Below are positions 38,089 through 47,254 of a stretch of 64,000 bases of DNA, one piece after another. A model generated the notes under the pieces. That model saw only the letters and a program-made list of their open reading frames with translations, was not told the origin of the DNA and did not search any database. Positions within the stretch are counted from its first letter, which is position 1; every line of letters starts with the position of its first letter. This DNA comes from Pseudocalidococcus azoricus BACA0444 (GTDB lineage: Bacteria > Cyanobacteriota > Cyanobacteriia > Thermosynechococcales > Thermosynechococcaceae): positions 1 to 64,000 of the forward strand of contig NZ_JAVMIP010000001.1 of NCBI RefSeq assembly GCF_031729055.1, read 5' to 3'. Both the position numbers and the translations under genes were made by a program.

Positions 38089-39036
38089 CTATTCCGAAGA
38101 GTTAGTTGTGAAAATACGTTGATCCAATTGATCTAGAATTTTTGTATCCACAGCAGGGTCAAACTTACGTGCAAAGAAAACTTCATGAGTCAACAGACAA
38201 GGATAATCCTCACTAGTGAGAATGCGTGGGCGACCATGGCGAATAGAATCAGAAAAATCTACATAGAGATGATTATTATTACAGATTTTAAATAAATTGC
38301 TATTCACTAGAACAGTTTGGATATAAGATTCATCAGGAATAACTGTCTGTTCGTAATAACTAACCAACTCAGGATGATCAAGCGAATGATTGTAGAGATA
38401 TTCCGCACAGGCCCGAGAGAGTGTCTTAAAAAAAGAACCTCCATAGCAACTAAAGGTGTCATTAAAGGGTGTAGATCGAGCCTTTAAGCCCAGCATCAAC
38501 CCATAGGAAAGGTTCAGACGAACTAAAGGTTGACTCACATTAATAATCGTCTTGAAAGGGCTTATTATTCCTCGAATTAGAGGATTAAGGTTTGGGATTA
38601 ATCTCAAATACTGATAAAAGTAGCGATCCTCTCCACTAAACCCGATCCAGGGGTGAGTCTTATCAACTGGAAAATACTCCATGTAGCCATCATAGGGACT
38701 AGATTCTAGGCGTTGCTCTAAGTAGGAAAGAGGTTGAGTTGGGTAATCTTGGCCTGATAAGTTAACTAACCAATCAAAGTCAATTTTATTTTGCAACAAC
38801 CAGCCAATTGCGTCTAAATAACTCCGCACAATTTTGAAATCTCCCCGGCCCCCCTCAGCCCAAATCACCTCTACTTGTCCAAGTTGTTTAAACCGTTTAA
38901 CATCCAAGTTACAAAAGCGGGGATCATGGCAAATTAAGACCCATGGCCTGGAGCTAGTGGAAATAATTGCATTTACCAGTCGATGAATTTGATCAGGATT
39001 ATTATGAGTTTGTAGTAAATAACAGACCACTGGCAT
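38089..39036 (-). CDS. Core-2/I-branching beta-N-acetylglucosaminyltransferase-like (GT14)
   Basis: A 315-residue glycosyltransferase. Family features: VCYLLQTHNNPDQIHRLV at the start, VEVIWAEGGRGDFKIVRSYLDA, WLVNLSGQDYPTQPLS (the conserved SGQDYP), and YGGSFFKTLSRACAEYL. Its predicted role is adding a branch sugar to the exopolysaccharide. It lies downstream of the flippase and polymerase genes on the same strand. Confidence 0.9.
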   Translation of the reverse strand: MPVVCYLLQTHNNPDQIHRLVNAIISTSSRPWVLICHDPRFCNLDVKRFKQLGQVEVIWAEGGRGDFKIVRSYLDAIGWLLQNKIDFDWLVNLSGQDYPTQPLSYLEQRLESSPYDGYMEYFPVDKTHPWIGFSGEDRYFYQYLRLIPNLNPLIRGIISPFKTIINVSQPLVRLNLSYGLMLGLKARSTPFNDTFSCYGGSFFKTLSRACAEYLYNHSLDHPELVSYYEQTVIPDESYIQTVLVNSNLFKICNNNHLYVDFSDSIRHGRPRILTSEDYPCLLTHEVFFARKFDPAVDTKILDQLDQRIFTTNSSE

Positions 39037-39128
39037 ATAAAAATCCTAATTGACTTCTGACGTGAATGAAATTGACATTACTAGATTGATCACCTCAAAG
39101 AGTTCTAAAAACAGGTGAAATTGCTATA

Positions 39129-40397
39129 TCAGGCTTGAGAGACTCGAGAGGACTTAAAAACATAGTGGCTGGCCCAGAGGGTAAACAGGGGTAAAAATAT
39201 GATGCAAGCCAGTAAGACGGAGGTGGCTACGCCGATAATTCCTGCGGGTAATCCGAGAACAATACTAATTGTCAGAATGATTGAGAAAATGACACTCCAA
39301 CCCAGATCAATATTCGGTTTTCCCACAGCCCAAAGTAGTCGGGATGCGGCATCGGCAAAGGGTCTGGGTAAGGCTGACAAGCAAATAAGCACCACAATTG
39401 GGATAGCAGGAATCCACTTCTGCCCAAAAATAATTGGGATATAAAAATGTGCAAGGCTCGATTGCAATAGAATCAACGGGAAAGCGACCAAGGCAATGGT
39501 TTTTAACCCCTCCAAATACCGTGCCTTTAACTCAGTGATCTGACCTTGGGCCGCACAGAGGTGAGGGTATAAAGCCGTATTAAAGATGCCCAACAGACTG
39601 AGACTAATCCCCAGGCCAGAGTTGAAGGCAAAATAGTACATTCCCAAAGCCTCAATGCCGAGAAATCTACCAATGAGGAGGTTATCTATATTGCCCCTCA
39701 ATGTCGAAAGGACTTGTAAGCCAAAAATATTATATCCAAAATTAAATACGTCCTTAACATATGGAATACTAAAGCCCTGTTTCAGTTGCCATGGCCGACT
39801 TTTGTTAATGATGATGACCCAGAGAGGGGCTAGCAAGACCTGTGGGATCAGAAGTGACCAGTAACCTGCTCCTAAAAGGGCCAGAACTATAGTCATTAAG
39901 TTAGTTGCTATATTCCCAACGGCATCACTAATCGCAAACACATTCAATCTATTTTCTCGTAGAACCAATCCCCCTTGGACAATCGAGTTGGCTCGAATCA
40001 AATAAGTAATAGAAAGAATAAAAATCGGCAAAACTAAGCGAGGATCACCATAGAAGTGAGCCAGGGGAAAAGCTAGTAAGCATTGTATGAGGCAAAGACT
40101 AATATTGATCAACCATCCTAGCCAAAAGACCGTATGACAATAGTCTTCTAATAATTCTTCTTCCACCTGGGCTAACTTTTCACTAATCCCAAACTGGCTA
40201 AAGGCAACAATAAATTGATCAAGAGAGAGGACAATAGCCACCAGGCCAAAATCTTCTGGGCTTAAAAGTCTGGCGGTTGTAATCGTCGTTCCGAGCCGGA
40301 AAATTCGAATTAATACTTGAGCAGCACCTAACCAGCCAATATTCCGAATAAATTGACTAGAAAGTTTTTGCTTCAATTTCAAAAGTAACGTGTTCAA
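39129..40397 (-). CDS. Oligosaccharide flippase (Wzx, MOP superfamily)
   Basis: A 422-residue polytopic membrane protein, probably 12 TM helices. N-terminus NIGWLGAAQVLIRIFRLGTT with LLSPEDFGLVAIVLSL is the polysaccharide-transporter signature. It should flip lipid-linked repeat units across the inner membrane. Four-base overlap with the upstream polymerase/ligase gene indicates an operon. Confidence 0.92.
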   Translation of the reverse strand: MNTLLLKLKQKLSSQFIRNIGWLGAAQVLIRIFRLGTTITTARLLSPEDFGLVAIVLSLDQFIVAFSQFGISEKLAQVEEELLEDYCHTVFWLGWLINISLCLIQCLLAFPLAHFYGDPRLVLPIFILSITYLIRANSIVQGGLVLRENRLNVFAISDAVGNIATNLMTIVLALLGAGYWSLLIPQVLLAPLWVIIINKSRPWQLKQGFSIPYVKDVFNFGYNIFGLQVLSTLRGNIDNLLIGRFLGIEALGMYYFAFNSGLGISLSLLGIFNTALYPHLCAAQGQITELKARYLEGLKTIALVAFPLILLQSSLAHFYIPIIFGQKWIPAIPIVVLICLSALPRPFADAASRLLWAVGKPNIDLGWSVIFSIILTISIVLGLPAGIIGVATSVLLACIIFLPLFTLWASHYVFKSSRVSQA

Positions 40398-41683
40398 GAT
40401 GGGGCCACTTCCAGGAGGGTTGCTAACTCGGGCTTTTGCGGTTGCTCCTCCGATGCCTTATAGGCCAGACCCAGGAACAATAACCCAGGCCAAACTAAAT
40501 AAACCGTGACCTCGATACTGTCACCAAAGGTATTGAGGAACAGAGCTAAAAAAAGATGCAGAGCCACTCGGGCTAGGAAGATATTTTGTGCCTTAAACAC
40601 TAATACGCCAAAGGTAGCCACCATCGCTAAACAAAGGGAGAGAAAGCCGACCAGTCCTTTCACAAATAGCAAACCTACCCAGGTATTATGGGAGCCAATC
40701 GGCATAAATTGCACCAATTTTGGCCCTCGCTCAACAATGCCATGCCCCGTCCATAAAGCCTCCGGCCAGCGTTGGAGTGCAATGTTATCTAAGGTAGCTC
40801 TAAGATCACTGGAGGAGGAGCGAAAACTTCTAAATTGGGCGATAAAGTTCTGGACTAAATTAATAAGTTGAGGAGCAGCCAGGCCAGCCCCAAGACTCGC
40901 ACCTGACAACCCGATTAGAACGGATGGCCGTGAAAGTCGTGAGAGAATTTGGGTTAACAACCAAGTCGCCGGTAGAGCCAACACCGCTAAACGAGAGCCG
41001 GAAATGACTGCCATGAGAACGGCCGCCGCTATGCCAATAGATCGCCACCATCGGTTTGTTTCCGCCAAACTGAGGGGGAAAAAGACACTGCTAACATAGC
41101 CAATCGCCGCTGCCCAAGGGGCAAACAGGCCAATCCGAATCAGCCGATTTTCAGGATCAATGGTGTAAAAGCTGATTTGAAACGCTCCAATCGGGCCGCC
41201 AAACACATTCCAGGGCACGGTATAAAGTGGATCAGGCAAGCGGAGTAAAAAACCAACCACGAAAACAGGAAATATCACCAGGGACTGCAAGCCCAGCATA
41301 CAAATGGCCCGATAAATGAGTTGGGGCCGAATGGACAAACAGCCCAGCAGAGGTAATAAGGCCCACAAGGCCCACCCCCTAGCCCATCCCAACGTTGATT
41401 TCAGCAGCGTGGCGGTTCCAAGATCAAAATCAACATGGGCCATGACGAGGCTAACCAGCATCGCGAACATTGCGGCTAACCAGGCCCAGATGATCCAGGG
41501 AATCCTAATCCGCTCATCGGCTGGCGTAGAATCGGTTTGCTGCCACAGCTTTTTACCTAAATACAGCGTCAAGCCCCAAGTCACTAGGGTAGGAACAAAA
41601 TAGAGAATGCCCATAAAGTAGAAGAGATAGGTACCAAGAATGGTGTACCAGACCACGTTCTCTTCAAAATTACAGGGACGCAT
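40394..41683 (-). CDS. O-antigen ligase/polymerase-like membrane protein (Wzy-type)
   Basis: A 429-residue polytopic protein with about 12 hydrophobic segments and the periplasmic loop pattern of the O-antigen ligase family (IALQRWPEALWTGHGIVERG...GSHNTWVGLLFVKGLVGF, with His in SHNTW). It should polymerise or transfer the repeat unit. First gene of a minus-strand operon (polymerase, flippase, GT14), divergent from the plus-strand GT2 series. Confidence 0.85.
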   Translation of the reverse strand: MRPCNFEENVVWYTILGTYLFYFMGILYFVPTLVTWGLTLYLGKKLWQQTDSTPADERIRIPWIIWAWLAAMFAMLVSLVMAHVDFDLGTATLLKSTLGWARGWALWALLPLLGCLSIRPQLIYRAICMLGLQSLVIFPVFVVGFLLRLPDPLYTVPWNVFGGPIGAFQISFYTIDPENRLIRIGLFAPWAAAIGYVSSVFFPLSLAETNRWWRSIGIAAAVLMAVISGSRLAVLALPATWLLTQILSRLSRPSVLIGLSGASLGAGLAAPQLINLVQNFIAQFRSFRSSSSDLRATLDNIALQRWPEALWTGHGIVERGPKLVQFMPIGSHNTWVGLLFVKGLVGFLSLCLAMVATFGVLVFKAQNIFLARVALHLFLALFLNTFGDSIEVTVYLVWPGLLFLGLAYKASEEQPQKPELATLLEVAPS

Positions 41684-41773
41684 GAGAGTAACTGACCTAG
41701 AATAAAGTGATTTAGAAAATATAAACTTAATTCAAACATTCGGGTCTTGATTCAGCGCAGTAGTGGTAATTGT

Positions 41774-42904
41774 ATGGAACTGACCTCATCGCCCAGCCAT
41801 GATACTCTCCCTCTAGTATCCGTGATTATCCCGGCCTACAATGCGGCTCGCTTCGTCCAAGAAACCCTGGAGTCGGTGTTGGGACAAACGTATCAAAATC
41901 TGGAAGTCCTGGTGGTGGATGATGGCTCTAACGATAACACCGTCAATATTATTGAGCAATTGGCCCAACAGGACAGCCGGATCATTCTAATTCAGCAAGA
42001 AAACGCCGGTGTGGCTGCCGCCCGGAATGCCGGAATTCTCCAGGCCAAGGGAGAGTTCATTGCCCCGGTTGATGCGGACGATATTTGGTATCCGGAAAAG
42101 TTGGCCAAGCAAGTGGTTAAGATGTTGGCGAGTCCTGCTGCTGTGGGTGTGGTCTATTGCTGGTCGGCGATGATTGACGAAAAGGGGCAGTTTACGGGGG
42201 GCTATTTTATCGGCAAGCAGAGGGGCTATGTTTTACCAGATTTAATTTGCCAGTTTTTCTTGGGGAATGCCAGTGTGCCCTTGATCCGACGTAGCTGTTT
42301 TGAAACAGTCGGACTCTATGACCAGGAATTGCGGGCCCAATCAGCCCAAGGAGCCGAGGATTATGATATTTCCCTACGCTTGGCCGAATATTATCAGTTT
42401 GAGGTTGTGCCTGAATTTTTGGTTGGCTACCGTCAAGTTCCGGGGAGTATGTCCTATAGTGTGGGCACGATGGAGCGATCCTTGGCTCTTCTTTTGCAAT
42501 CGATCCGCCAACGGCATCCAGAATTTCCGGGAGCTATTTTTCGCTGGTCTCAGGCTGGGGTGTATTACTGGTTGGGTTTCCGGAGAAAAGAATGCGGTGA
42601 CTATCTCGGCTCCCTATGGCTCTATGGACAGGCCATGCTTTTAGATCCGCCTGTGGTGCTAAAGCGATCCCAGTTTTATAAAGATATCTTGATCAATTTT
42701 CTCTCTCTGATTTTACCTTTCAGGATGATCATTTCTTATCTCAAAGAGGTTAGACGTAAGTCACGGTCTCAGGCCGAACCGTTAACCCTGGCTGAATTAA
42801 CCGCCAGTGCTGAGAAATATTCGCCCATGTATTTTGAAGTTTATGAACAGCGATTACAAACCTTGAATCTAGCCAAGCCGGTCACTATTACATCCATCAA
42901 CTAA
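41774..42904 (+). CDS. Glycosyltransferase family 2 (paralog A)
   Basis: A 376-residue GT-A transferase. LVSVIIPAYNAARFVQETLESVLGQ, EVLVVDDGSNDNT, AARNAGILQAKGEFIAPVDADDIWYPEKL (DxD). ATG 41774 is chosen; a TTG at 41747 gives only a short leader. It has a C-terminal extension of about 100 residues. It is closely related to the GT2 genes at 42976 and 45019, a local expansion. Confidence 0.93.
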   Translation: MELTSSPSHDTLPLVSVIIPAYNAARFVQETLESVLGQTYQNLEVLVVDDGSNDNTVNIIEQLAQQDSRIILIQQENAGVAAARNAGILQAKGEFIAPVDADDIWYPEKLAKQVVKMLASPAAVGVVYCWSAMIDEKGQFTGGYFIGKQRGYVLPDLICQFFLGNASVPLIRRSCFETVGLYDQELRAQSAQGAEDYDISLRLAEYYQFEVVPEFLVGYRQVPGSMSYSVGTMERSLALLLQSIRQRHPEFPGAIFRWSQAGVYYWLGFRRKECGDYLGSLWLYGQAMLLDPPVVLKRSQFYKDILINFLSLILPFRMIISYLKEVRRKSRSQAEPLTLAELTASAEKYSPMYFEVYEQRLQTLNLAKPVTITSIN

Positions 42905-42975
42905 CCTTTGATTGGTGCTATTACCTCAGGGATTAAAAACTCCTCGTCTTCTTCAAAACGGTTTTAGGGTTCCCT

Positions 42976-43884
42976 ATGCCTTTAGTTTCGGTCATTATCC
43001 CAGCGTTCAATGCGGCTCATTACCTAGAGCAAACCCTTACATCGGTTATTCAGCAAAGCTTGACGGATTTTGAGGTCTTGATTATTGATGATGGTTCTAC
43101 GGATCATACGGGAGAAATGGTCCAGGCCTGGGTGGAGCAGGATCAGCGCATTCACTACTTTTACCAGGCCAATCAGGGGGTTTCCGCAAGTCGTAACTAT
43201 GGCATTGCCCAGGCCAGGGGAGAGTTTATTGCCTTTCTAGATGCCGATGATCTCTGGTATCCCGATAAACTGGCTCTGCAAGTCAAGCACCTCCAAAGCA
43301 ATCCCAACCTAGGTGTGAGTTTTGGGCGGGTTAATTTCCTGACTAAGGAGGGTCAACCTCTGGGACAACTATCCACCTCGCCTCTGGTTAACCTACGGCC
43401 CCGAGACTTTTTGTTGGGCAATCCAACCACCACCAGTTCCAATCTCCTCGTTCGCCGGGCTACGTTGACGGAGATCGGTGGATTTGACCTGGAAATGCGG
43501 TATGCCGAAGACTTGGAATGGTTATTGCGGATCAGTTGTTCCCAAATCTGGCAGATTGAGGGCATTAATCAGGTTTTAATCAGCTACCGGACGGCCTCGG
43601 GCGGATTATCCAGTGATCTCTACCAAATGGAAGCCGATTGGGAAATTTTTCTCGAAAAAGCCAGCATTTATGCCCCAGGGTTGATCCAGGCCGATGGTTC
43701 TCTAGCGCGGGCGACTCATCTGCGTTATTTGGCCCGGCGATCCTTACGGCTCGGTTTGCCCCCAACGGTTGGCCTGGATTTTATTTGGCGGGCCATTAGG
43801 ACTGATCCCCGGCTCTGGCGGCAAGAACCCAAGCAAACCCTGTTGACCTTAATCGCACTGTATAAGAAAAAATGGCTGTTCTAA
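42976..43884 (+). CDS. Glycosyltransferase family 2 (paralog B)
   Basis: A 302-residue GT2 enzyme: LVSVIIPAFNAAHYLEQTL, EVLIIDDGSTDHTGEM, IAFLDADDLWYPDKL (DxD). The C-terminal helix region ending WRQEPKQTLLTLIALYKKKW is shared with paralog C. The 3' end overlaps the GH5 gene by 13 bases, so the two are probably translationally coupled. Confidence 0.93.
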   Translation: MPLVSVIIPAFNAAHYLEQTLTSVIQQSLTDFEVLIIDDGSTDHTGEMVQAWVEQDQRIHYFYQANQGVSASRNYGIAQARGEFIAFLDADDLWYPDKLALQVKHLQSNPNLGVSFGRVNFLTKEGQPLGQLSTSPLVNLRPRDFLLGNPTTTSSNLLVRRATLTEIGGFDLEMRYAEDLEWLLRISCSQIWQIEGINQVLISYRTASGGLSSDLYQMEADWEIFLEKASIYAPGLIQADGSLARATHLRYLARRSLRLGLPPTVGLDFIWRAIRTDPRLWRQEPKQTLLTLIALYKKKWLF

Positions 43885-45011
43885 AGCGAGTTACTGTTAC
43901 TATCCTCAGTTTGCTCTTGGGCCTGGGCTTGAGTTTAGCCCTAGTGATGTTTCAGAGTGGAGATTCTGCCCATCCGAAGGCTATCCCTAGTCAATTGCCG
44001 TTGCAGCAGGGGATCAATCTTAGTCATTGGCTGTCCCAGTCTCCGGTCGGCTATAGTCAGGCCCATCTGCAATCTTGGATAGATCAATCAGATTTTCAGT
44101 GGCTTGCCCAAATGGGGTTTGATCATGTCCGCCTCCCCGTTGATCCGGAGTTTTTGCAGGAATTACAACCGCCCTACCGGATTAAACCGGAACATTTTGC
44201 AGTTCTCGATCAAGCTCTGGCCTGGGCCCAGCAATCCCACCTTGGCCTGGTGCTCGACCTTCATCCCAACGCGGCTCTACCTCTGACTTCGGATGTGGCG
44301 GTATTGGATGGACTTTCCCAGCTTTGGTCAGAAATTGCTCACCGCTACCAGGCCCAGGCCAATTTTCTCGTCTATGAACTCCTGAATGAGCCTCAAGTCC
44401 AAGATCCCCAGGCCTGGCAACGGATTATCGAACAGCTAGTCGAAGTCATTCGCGAACAGGATCAAAAGCATTCGATTATTATTTCTGGCCCCAACTGGGG
44501 TGGCCCGGAAGATCTGCTCAAACTGCGTCCTATTGCCGATCAAAAAGCAATTTATACCTTTCATTTTTATAATCCAATGGCCTTTACTAGCCAAGGAGCA
44601 GACTGGATTGAGGGTCTAAAACAGATTCAAGGCTTACCCTACCCCTTTGATCCCCAACGTTTCGCCCAAGTCAAAGCCACCACCCCTGACCCAGAAGCCC
44701 AAAAATGGCTGGGTTGGTACGCAAACGATCAATACAACGTTTCTCGACTAGCTCAGGATTTACAGCCTGTCCAACAGTTTCAGAACCGCTACCGAGTGCC
44801 GGTTTATTGTGGGGAATTGGGGGTTTATCAACGCTCGGCCCTGCCTCCAGATCGGTATCGCTGGTATCAAGATGTGATCACACTGCTAAAGCAAAATCGA
44901 ATCGGCTATGCCCTTTGGGATTATCGAGGTGGCTTTGGCTTAGTGGATCGAGAAAAACATCAGGCTGACCAAAACTTATTACGGATTTTGCAGCTAACTC
45001 AGGGAAAATAG
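43872..45011 (+). CDS. Glycoside hydrolase family 5 (cellulase-like), membrane-anchored or secreted
   Basis: A 379-residue protein: N-terminal hydrophobic signal or anchor (TILSLLLGLGLSLALVMF, residues about 9-27) then a GH5 barrel. The acid/base Glu is in VYELLNEPQV and the nucleophile Glu in VYCGELGVYQ; HFYNPMAFT is also typical. It is sandwiched between two GT2 genes of the exopolysaccharide locus, which suggests a glycanase that trims or edits the exported polymer, as BcsZ does in cellulose loci (analogy only). Confidence 0.9.
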   Translation: MAVLKRVTVTILSLLLGLGLSLALVMFQSGDSAHPKAIPSQLPLQQGINLSHWLSQSPVGYSQAHLQSWIDQSDFQWLAQMGFDHVRLPVDPEFLQELQPPYRIKPEHFAVLDQALAWAQQSHLGLVLDLHPNAALPLTSDVAVLDGLSQLWSEIAHRYQAQANFLVYELLNEPQVQDPQAWQRIIEQLVEVIREQDQKHSIIISGPNWGGPEDLLKLRPIADQKAIYTFHFYNPMAFTSQGADWIEGLKQIQGLPYPFDPQRFAQVKATTPDPEAQKWLGWYANDQYNVSRLAQDLQPVQQFQNRYRVPVYCGELGVYQRSALPPDRYRWYQDVITLLKQNRIGYALWDYRGGFGLVDREKHQADQNLLRILQLTQGK

Positions 45012-45018
45012 GTGAATT

Positions 45019-46092
45019 ATGCCCAAAGTTTCAGTTATTGTGCCGGTGTACCAGGTCGAAGCCTATATTGCCGACACAATTGGCTCTATCCTTGGACAAA
45101 CCTTGACTGACTTTGAAGTGCTGCTTGTTGATGACGGCGGCCAGGATCGGAGTATCGAAATTTGTCATAGCTTTACTGATCCAAGAATTAAAATCATCAG
45201 CCAGGCCAATCGAGGCTTAGCCGGGGCCAGAAATACCGGCATTCGTCAGGCGCAAGGGGACTATCTGGCCTTTTTGGATGGGGATGACCTCTGGTTGTCG
45301 GAGAAATTAGCCCACCATGTCGCCCACCTGGATGCGAATCATCATGTCGGGATCAGCTTCAGTTATTCGGCGTTCATTGATCAAGACGGTCAGCCCTTAG
45401 GCATCTATCAAACCCCTCAGTTAACTGATATTGATCCGGTTCAGGTCATTTGCCGCAACCCGATCAGCAATGGCTCAACCCCGGTGATTCGGCGACAAGT
45501 CTTGAGTGACATTGGCTTTCCGGCAACTATCGGTGATGAAATTGAAACCTGGTATTTTGATGAAACTTTTCGACAGTCAGAAGATATTGAATGCTGGTTA
45601 CGGATTGCCTTGACGACCTCATGGCAAATTGCCGGACTGGGGGAAGTGCTCACCCTTTATCGCGTCAATACCGGCGGACTATCGGCCAACATTGAGAACC
45701 AACTGGCGGCCTGGGAACGGGTAATTACTAAAACTCGCAGCTATGCCCCAGATTTTATTGGAAAGTGGGAAAGCCTGGCCCGCGCCTATCAACTGCGATA
45801 CCTGGCCCGGCGAGCAGTCAGAATGCGGGTGGGAAAAACAGCGGTGGACTTAATCAAGCGGGCTTTCCAAAGCGATGCGCGCATCCTCTGGCAAGAACCG
45901 AAGCGGACATTATTGACCCTCGCCGCAGCCTATTTTGTCAAAACTTTACCAGAATCCATCTATCTATGGTTAGAAAATCAGGCGATGACGATGACTGGAA
46001 CCACCCCCAAAAAACGGCTGCACCAGAAACCCAAAGACATCCGTAATTCTACTGTTGTGCAGAACAATGATTCATTGGACAATAAAGACTAG
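45019..46092 (+). CDS. Glycosyltransferase family 2 (paralog C)
   Basis: A 357-residue GT2 enzyme: KVSVIVPVYQVEAYIADTIG, EVLLVDDGGQDRS, YLAFLDGDDLWLSEKL (DxD written DGD). It shares the C-terminal WQEPKRTLLTLAAAYF segment with paralog B. It starts 8 bases after the GH5 stop. The last 40 residues are charged and low-complexity. Confidence 0.93.
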   Translation: MPKVSVIVPVYQVEAYIADTIGSILGQTLTDFEVLLVDDGGQDRSIEICHSFTDPRIKIISQANRGLAGARNTGIRQAQGDYLAFLDGDDLWLSEKLAHHVAHLDANHHVGISFSYSAFIDQDGQPLGIYQTPQLTDIDPVQVICRNPISNGSTPVIRRQVLSDIGFPATIGDEIETWYFDETFRQSEDIECWLRIALTTSWQIAGLGEVLTLYRVNTGGLSANIENQLAAWERVITKTRSYAPDFIGKWESLARAYQLRYLARRAVRMRVGKTAVDLIKRAFQSDARILWQEPKRTLLTLAAAYFVKTLPESIYLWLENQAMTMTGTTPKKRLHQKPKDIRNSTVVQNNDSLDNKD

Positions 46093-46312
46093 GAGCTAGA
46101 TAATCCTGCGATAAAATGAGAAAAGTCCAATTTAGTCCGACCTATCTCAATCCATACAAACTAAGGCTTATACGAAAAGAGATAAGTAGACAGCTTAATC
46201 AGAGCATATCTTAATTTAGAAACGCCAAAGATCATTAGAATTCATTCGGTTTTATTTCCAGTCGAGCCACTTATTTTCCTCTAGCTTCAAATTTCGCCCC
46301 TGGTGATTAAGG

Positions 46313-46780
46313 ATGAAAATTTTATTAGTTTGCTCCGCAGGTGGTCACTTCAAGGTGATGAGGGAATTGGAGCATTTTTGGGCTTCTCATGAACGAGTCT
46401 GGGTCACCTTTGAAACATCCAGTTCCCAAATCTTGCTCAAGGATGAGACAGTCTTTTGGGCCTGGTCACCAACCAATCGCCATTTGCCCAACTTAATGCG
46501 GAATTTATGCCTGGCCTGGAAGGTGGTGCGGGAAGAAAAGCCTGACCTAATTCTTTCAACGGGGGCTGGGGTTGCGGTTCCGTTTATTGTTTTGGGGCAT
46601 TTCCTGGGAATTAAAACTGCGTTTGTGGAATCGATCACTCGAGTGGATGACTTGAGTTTGTCAGCCCGGCTAGCATATCCGTTGTTGGATGCTCTATATG
46701 TTTGCTGGCCAGAATTGGCGGCTAAATACCCCAAGGCAGAAGCGATTACATCTCGTACTCAGGCCCAAGAGGTCACATGA
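46313..46780 (+). CDS. Alg14/PssD-like glycosyltransferase subunit
   Basis: A 155-residue Alg14-type subunit: MKILLVCSAGGHFKVMRELE, KPDLILSTGAGVAVPFIVLG, KTAFVESITRVDDLSLSARL. In two-part enzymes (eukaryotic Alg13/14, bacterial PssD/E) this subunit anchors and binds the acceptor while the partner gives the catalytic half. The next gene overlaps by four bases and encodes that partner. Confidence 0.9.
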   Translation: MKILLVCSAGGHFKVMRELEHFWASHERVWVTFETSSSQILLKDETVFWAWSPTNRHLPNLMRNLCLAWKVVREEKPDLILSTGAGVAVPFIVLGHFLGIKTAFVESITRVDDLSLSARLAYPLLDALYVCWPELAAKYPKAEAITSRTQAQEVT

Positions 46781-47250
46781 TTCTAGTCACAGTCGGAACT
46801 GAGCAATTTCCCTTTGATCGCTTAATGTCTTGGATTAACGCTCTCATTAAGCAGAAATTTCTTGATCCTGCCGTTGAGGAGATTCTGGTGCAGTACGGCA
46901 GTTGCCAGGTTGTGCCTAAGGGGGTTCAGGCTGCGGCTGTTTTTCCGGAAGATTCTTTTAAAACCTACATCAAACAAGCGCGGGTGATTATTTCCCATTG
47001 TGGTGAGGGGAGTGTGTATGCCCTGGCGGCTTCTGGAAATCCCTATATTCTGGTTCCCCGCCACCACGCGTATCAGGAGCATGTGGATAACCATCAGGAG
47101 GAGTGGGCCAAGATGCTAGAAAAACAAGGCATTGCCGTGGCCTGGGAACTGGCAGATTTAGTCCGATTTTTGGCTGATCCTCAGGTGTCTGGCCTCGTTA
47201 ATCTACCTTCAGAATCTATTAGTCAGATGTTAACTCAACGGTTTGGATAG
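46777..47250 (+). CDS. Alg13/PssE-like glycosyltransferase subunit
   Basis: A 157-residue GT28 C-terminal domain protein: MILVTVGTEQFPFDRLMSWI, ARVIISHCGEGSVYALAASGNPYILVPR, HVDNHQEEWAKML. It holds the nucleotide-sugar binding half and pairs with the Alg14-like subunit encoded just upstream (ATGA overlap). Confidence 0.9.
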   Translation: MILVTVGTEQFPFDRLMSWINALIKQKFLDPAVEEILVQYGSCQVVPKGVQAAAVFPEDSFKTYIKQARVIISHCGEGSVYALAASGNPYILVPRHHAYQEHVDNHQEEWAKMLEKQGIAVAWELADLVRFLADPQVSGLVNLPSESISQMLTQRFG

Positions 47251-47254
47251 AATA

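Noticed and set aside
37948..38136. 62-codon plus-strand open frame in the gap upstream of the GT14 gene end
   Set aside because: AT-rich and hydrophobic by composition only, overlaps the GT14 gene, no ribosome binding site.
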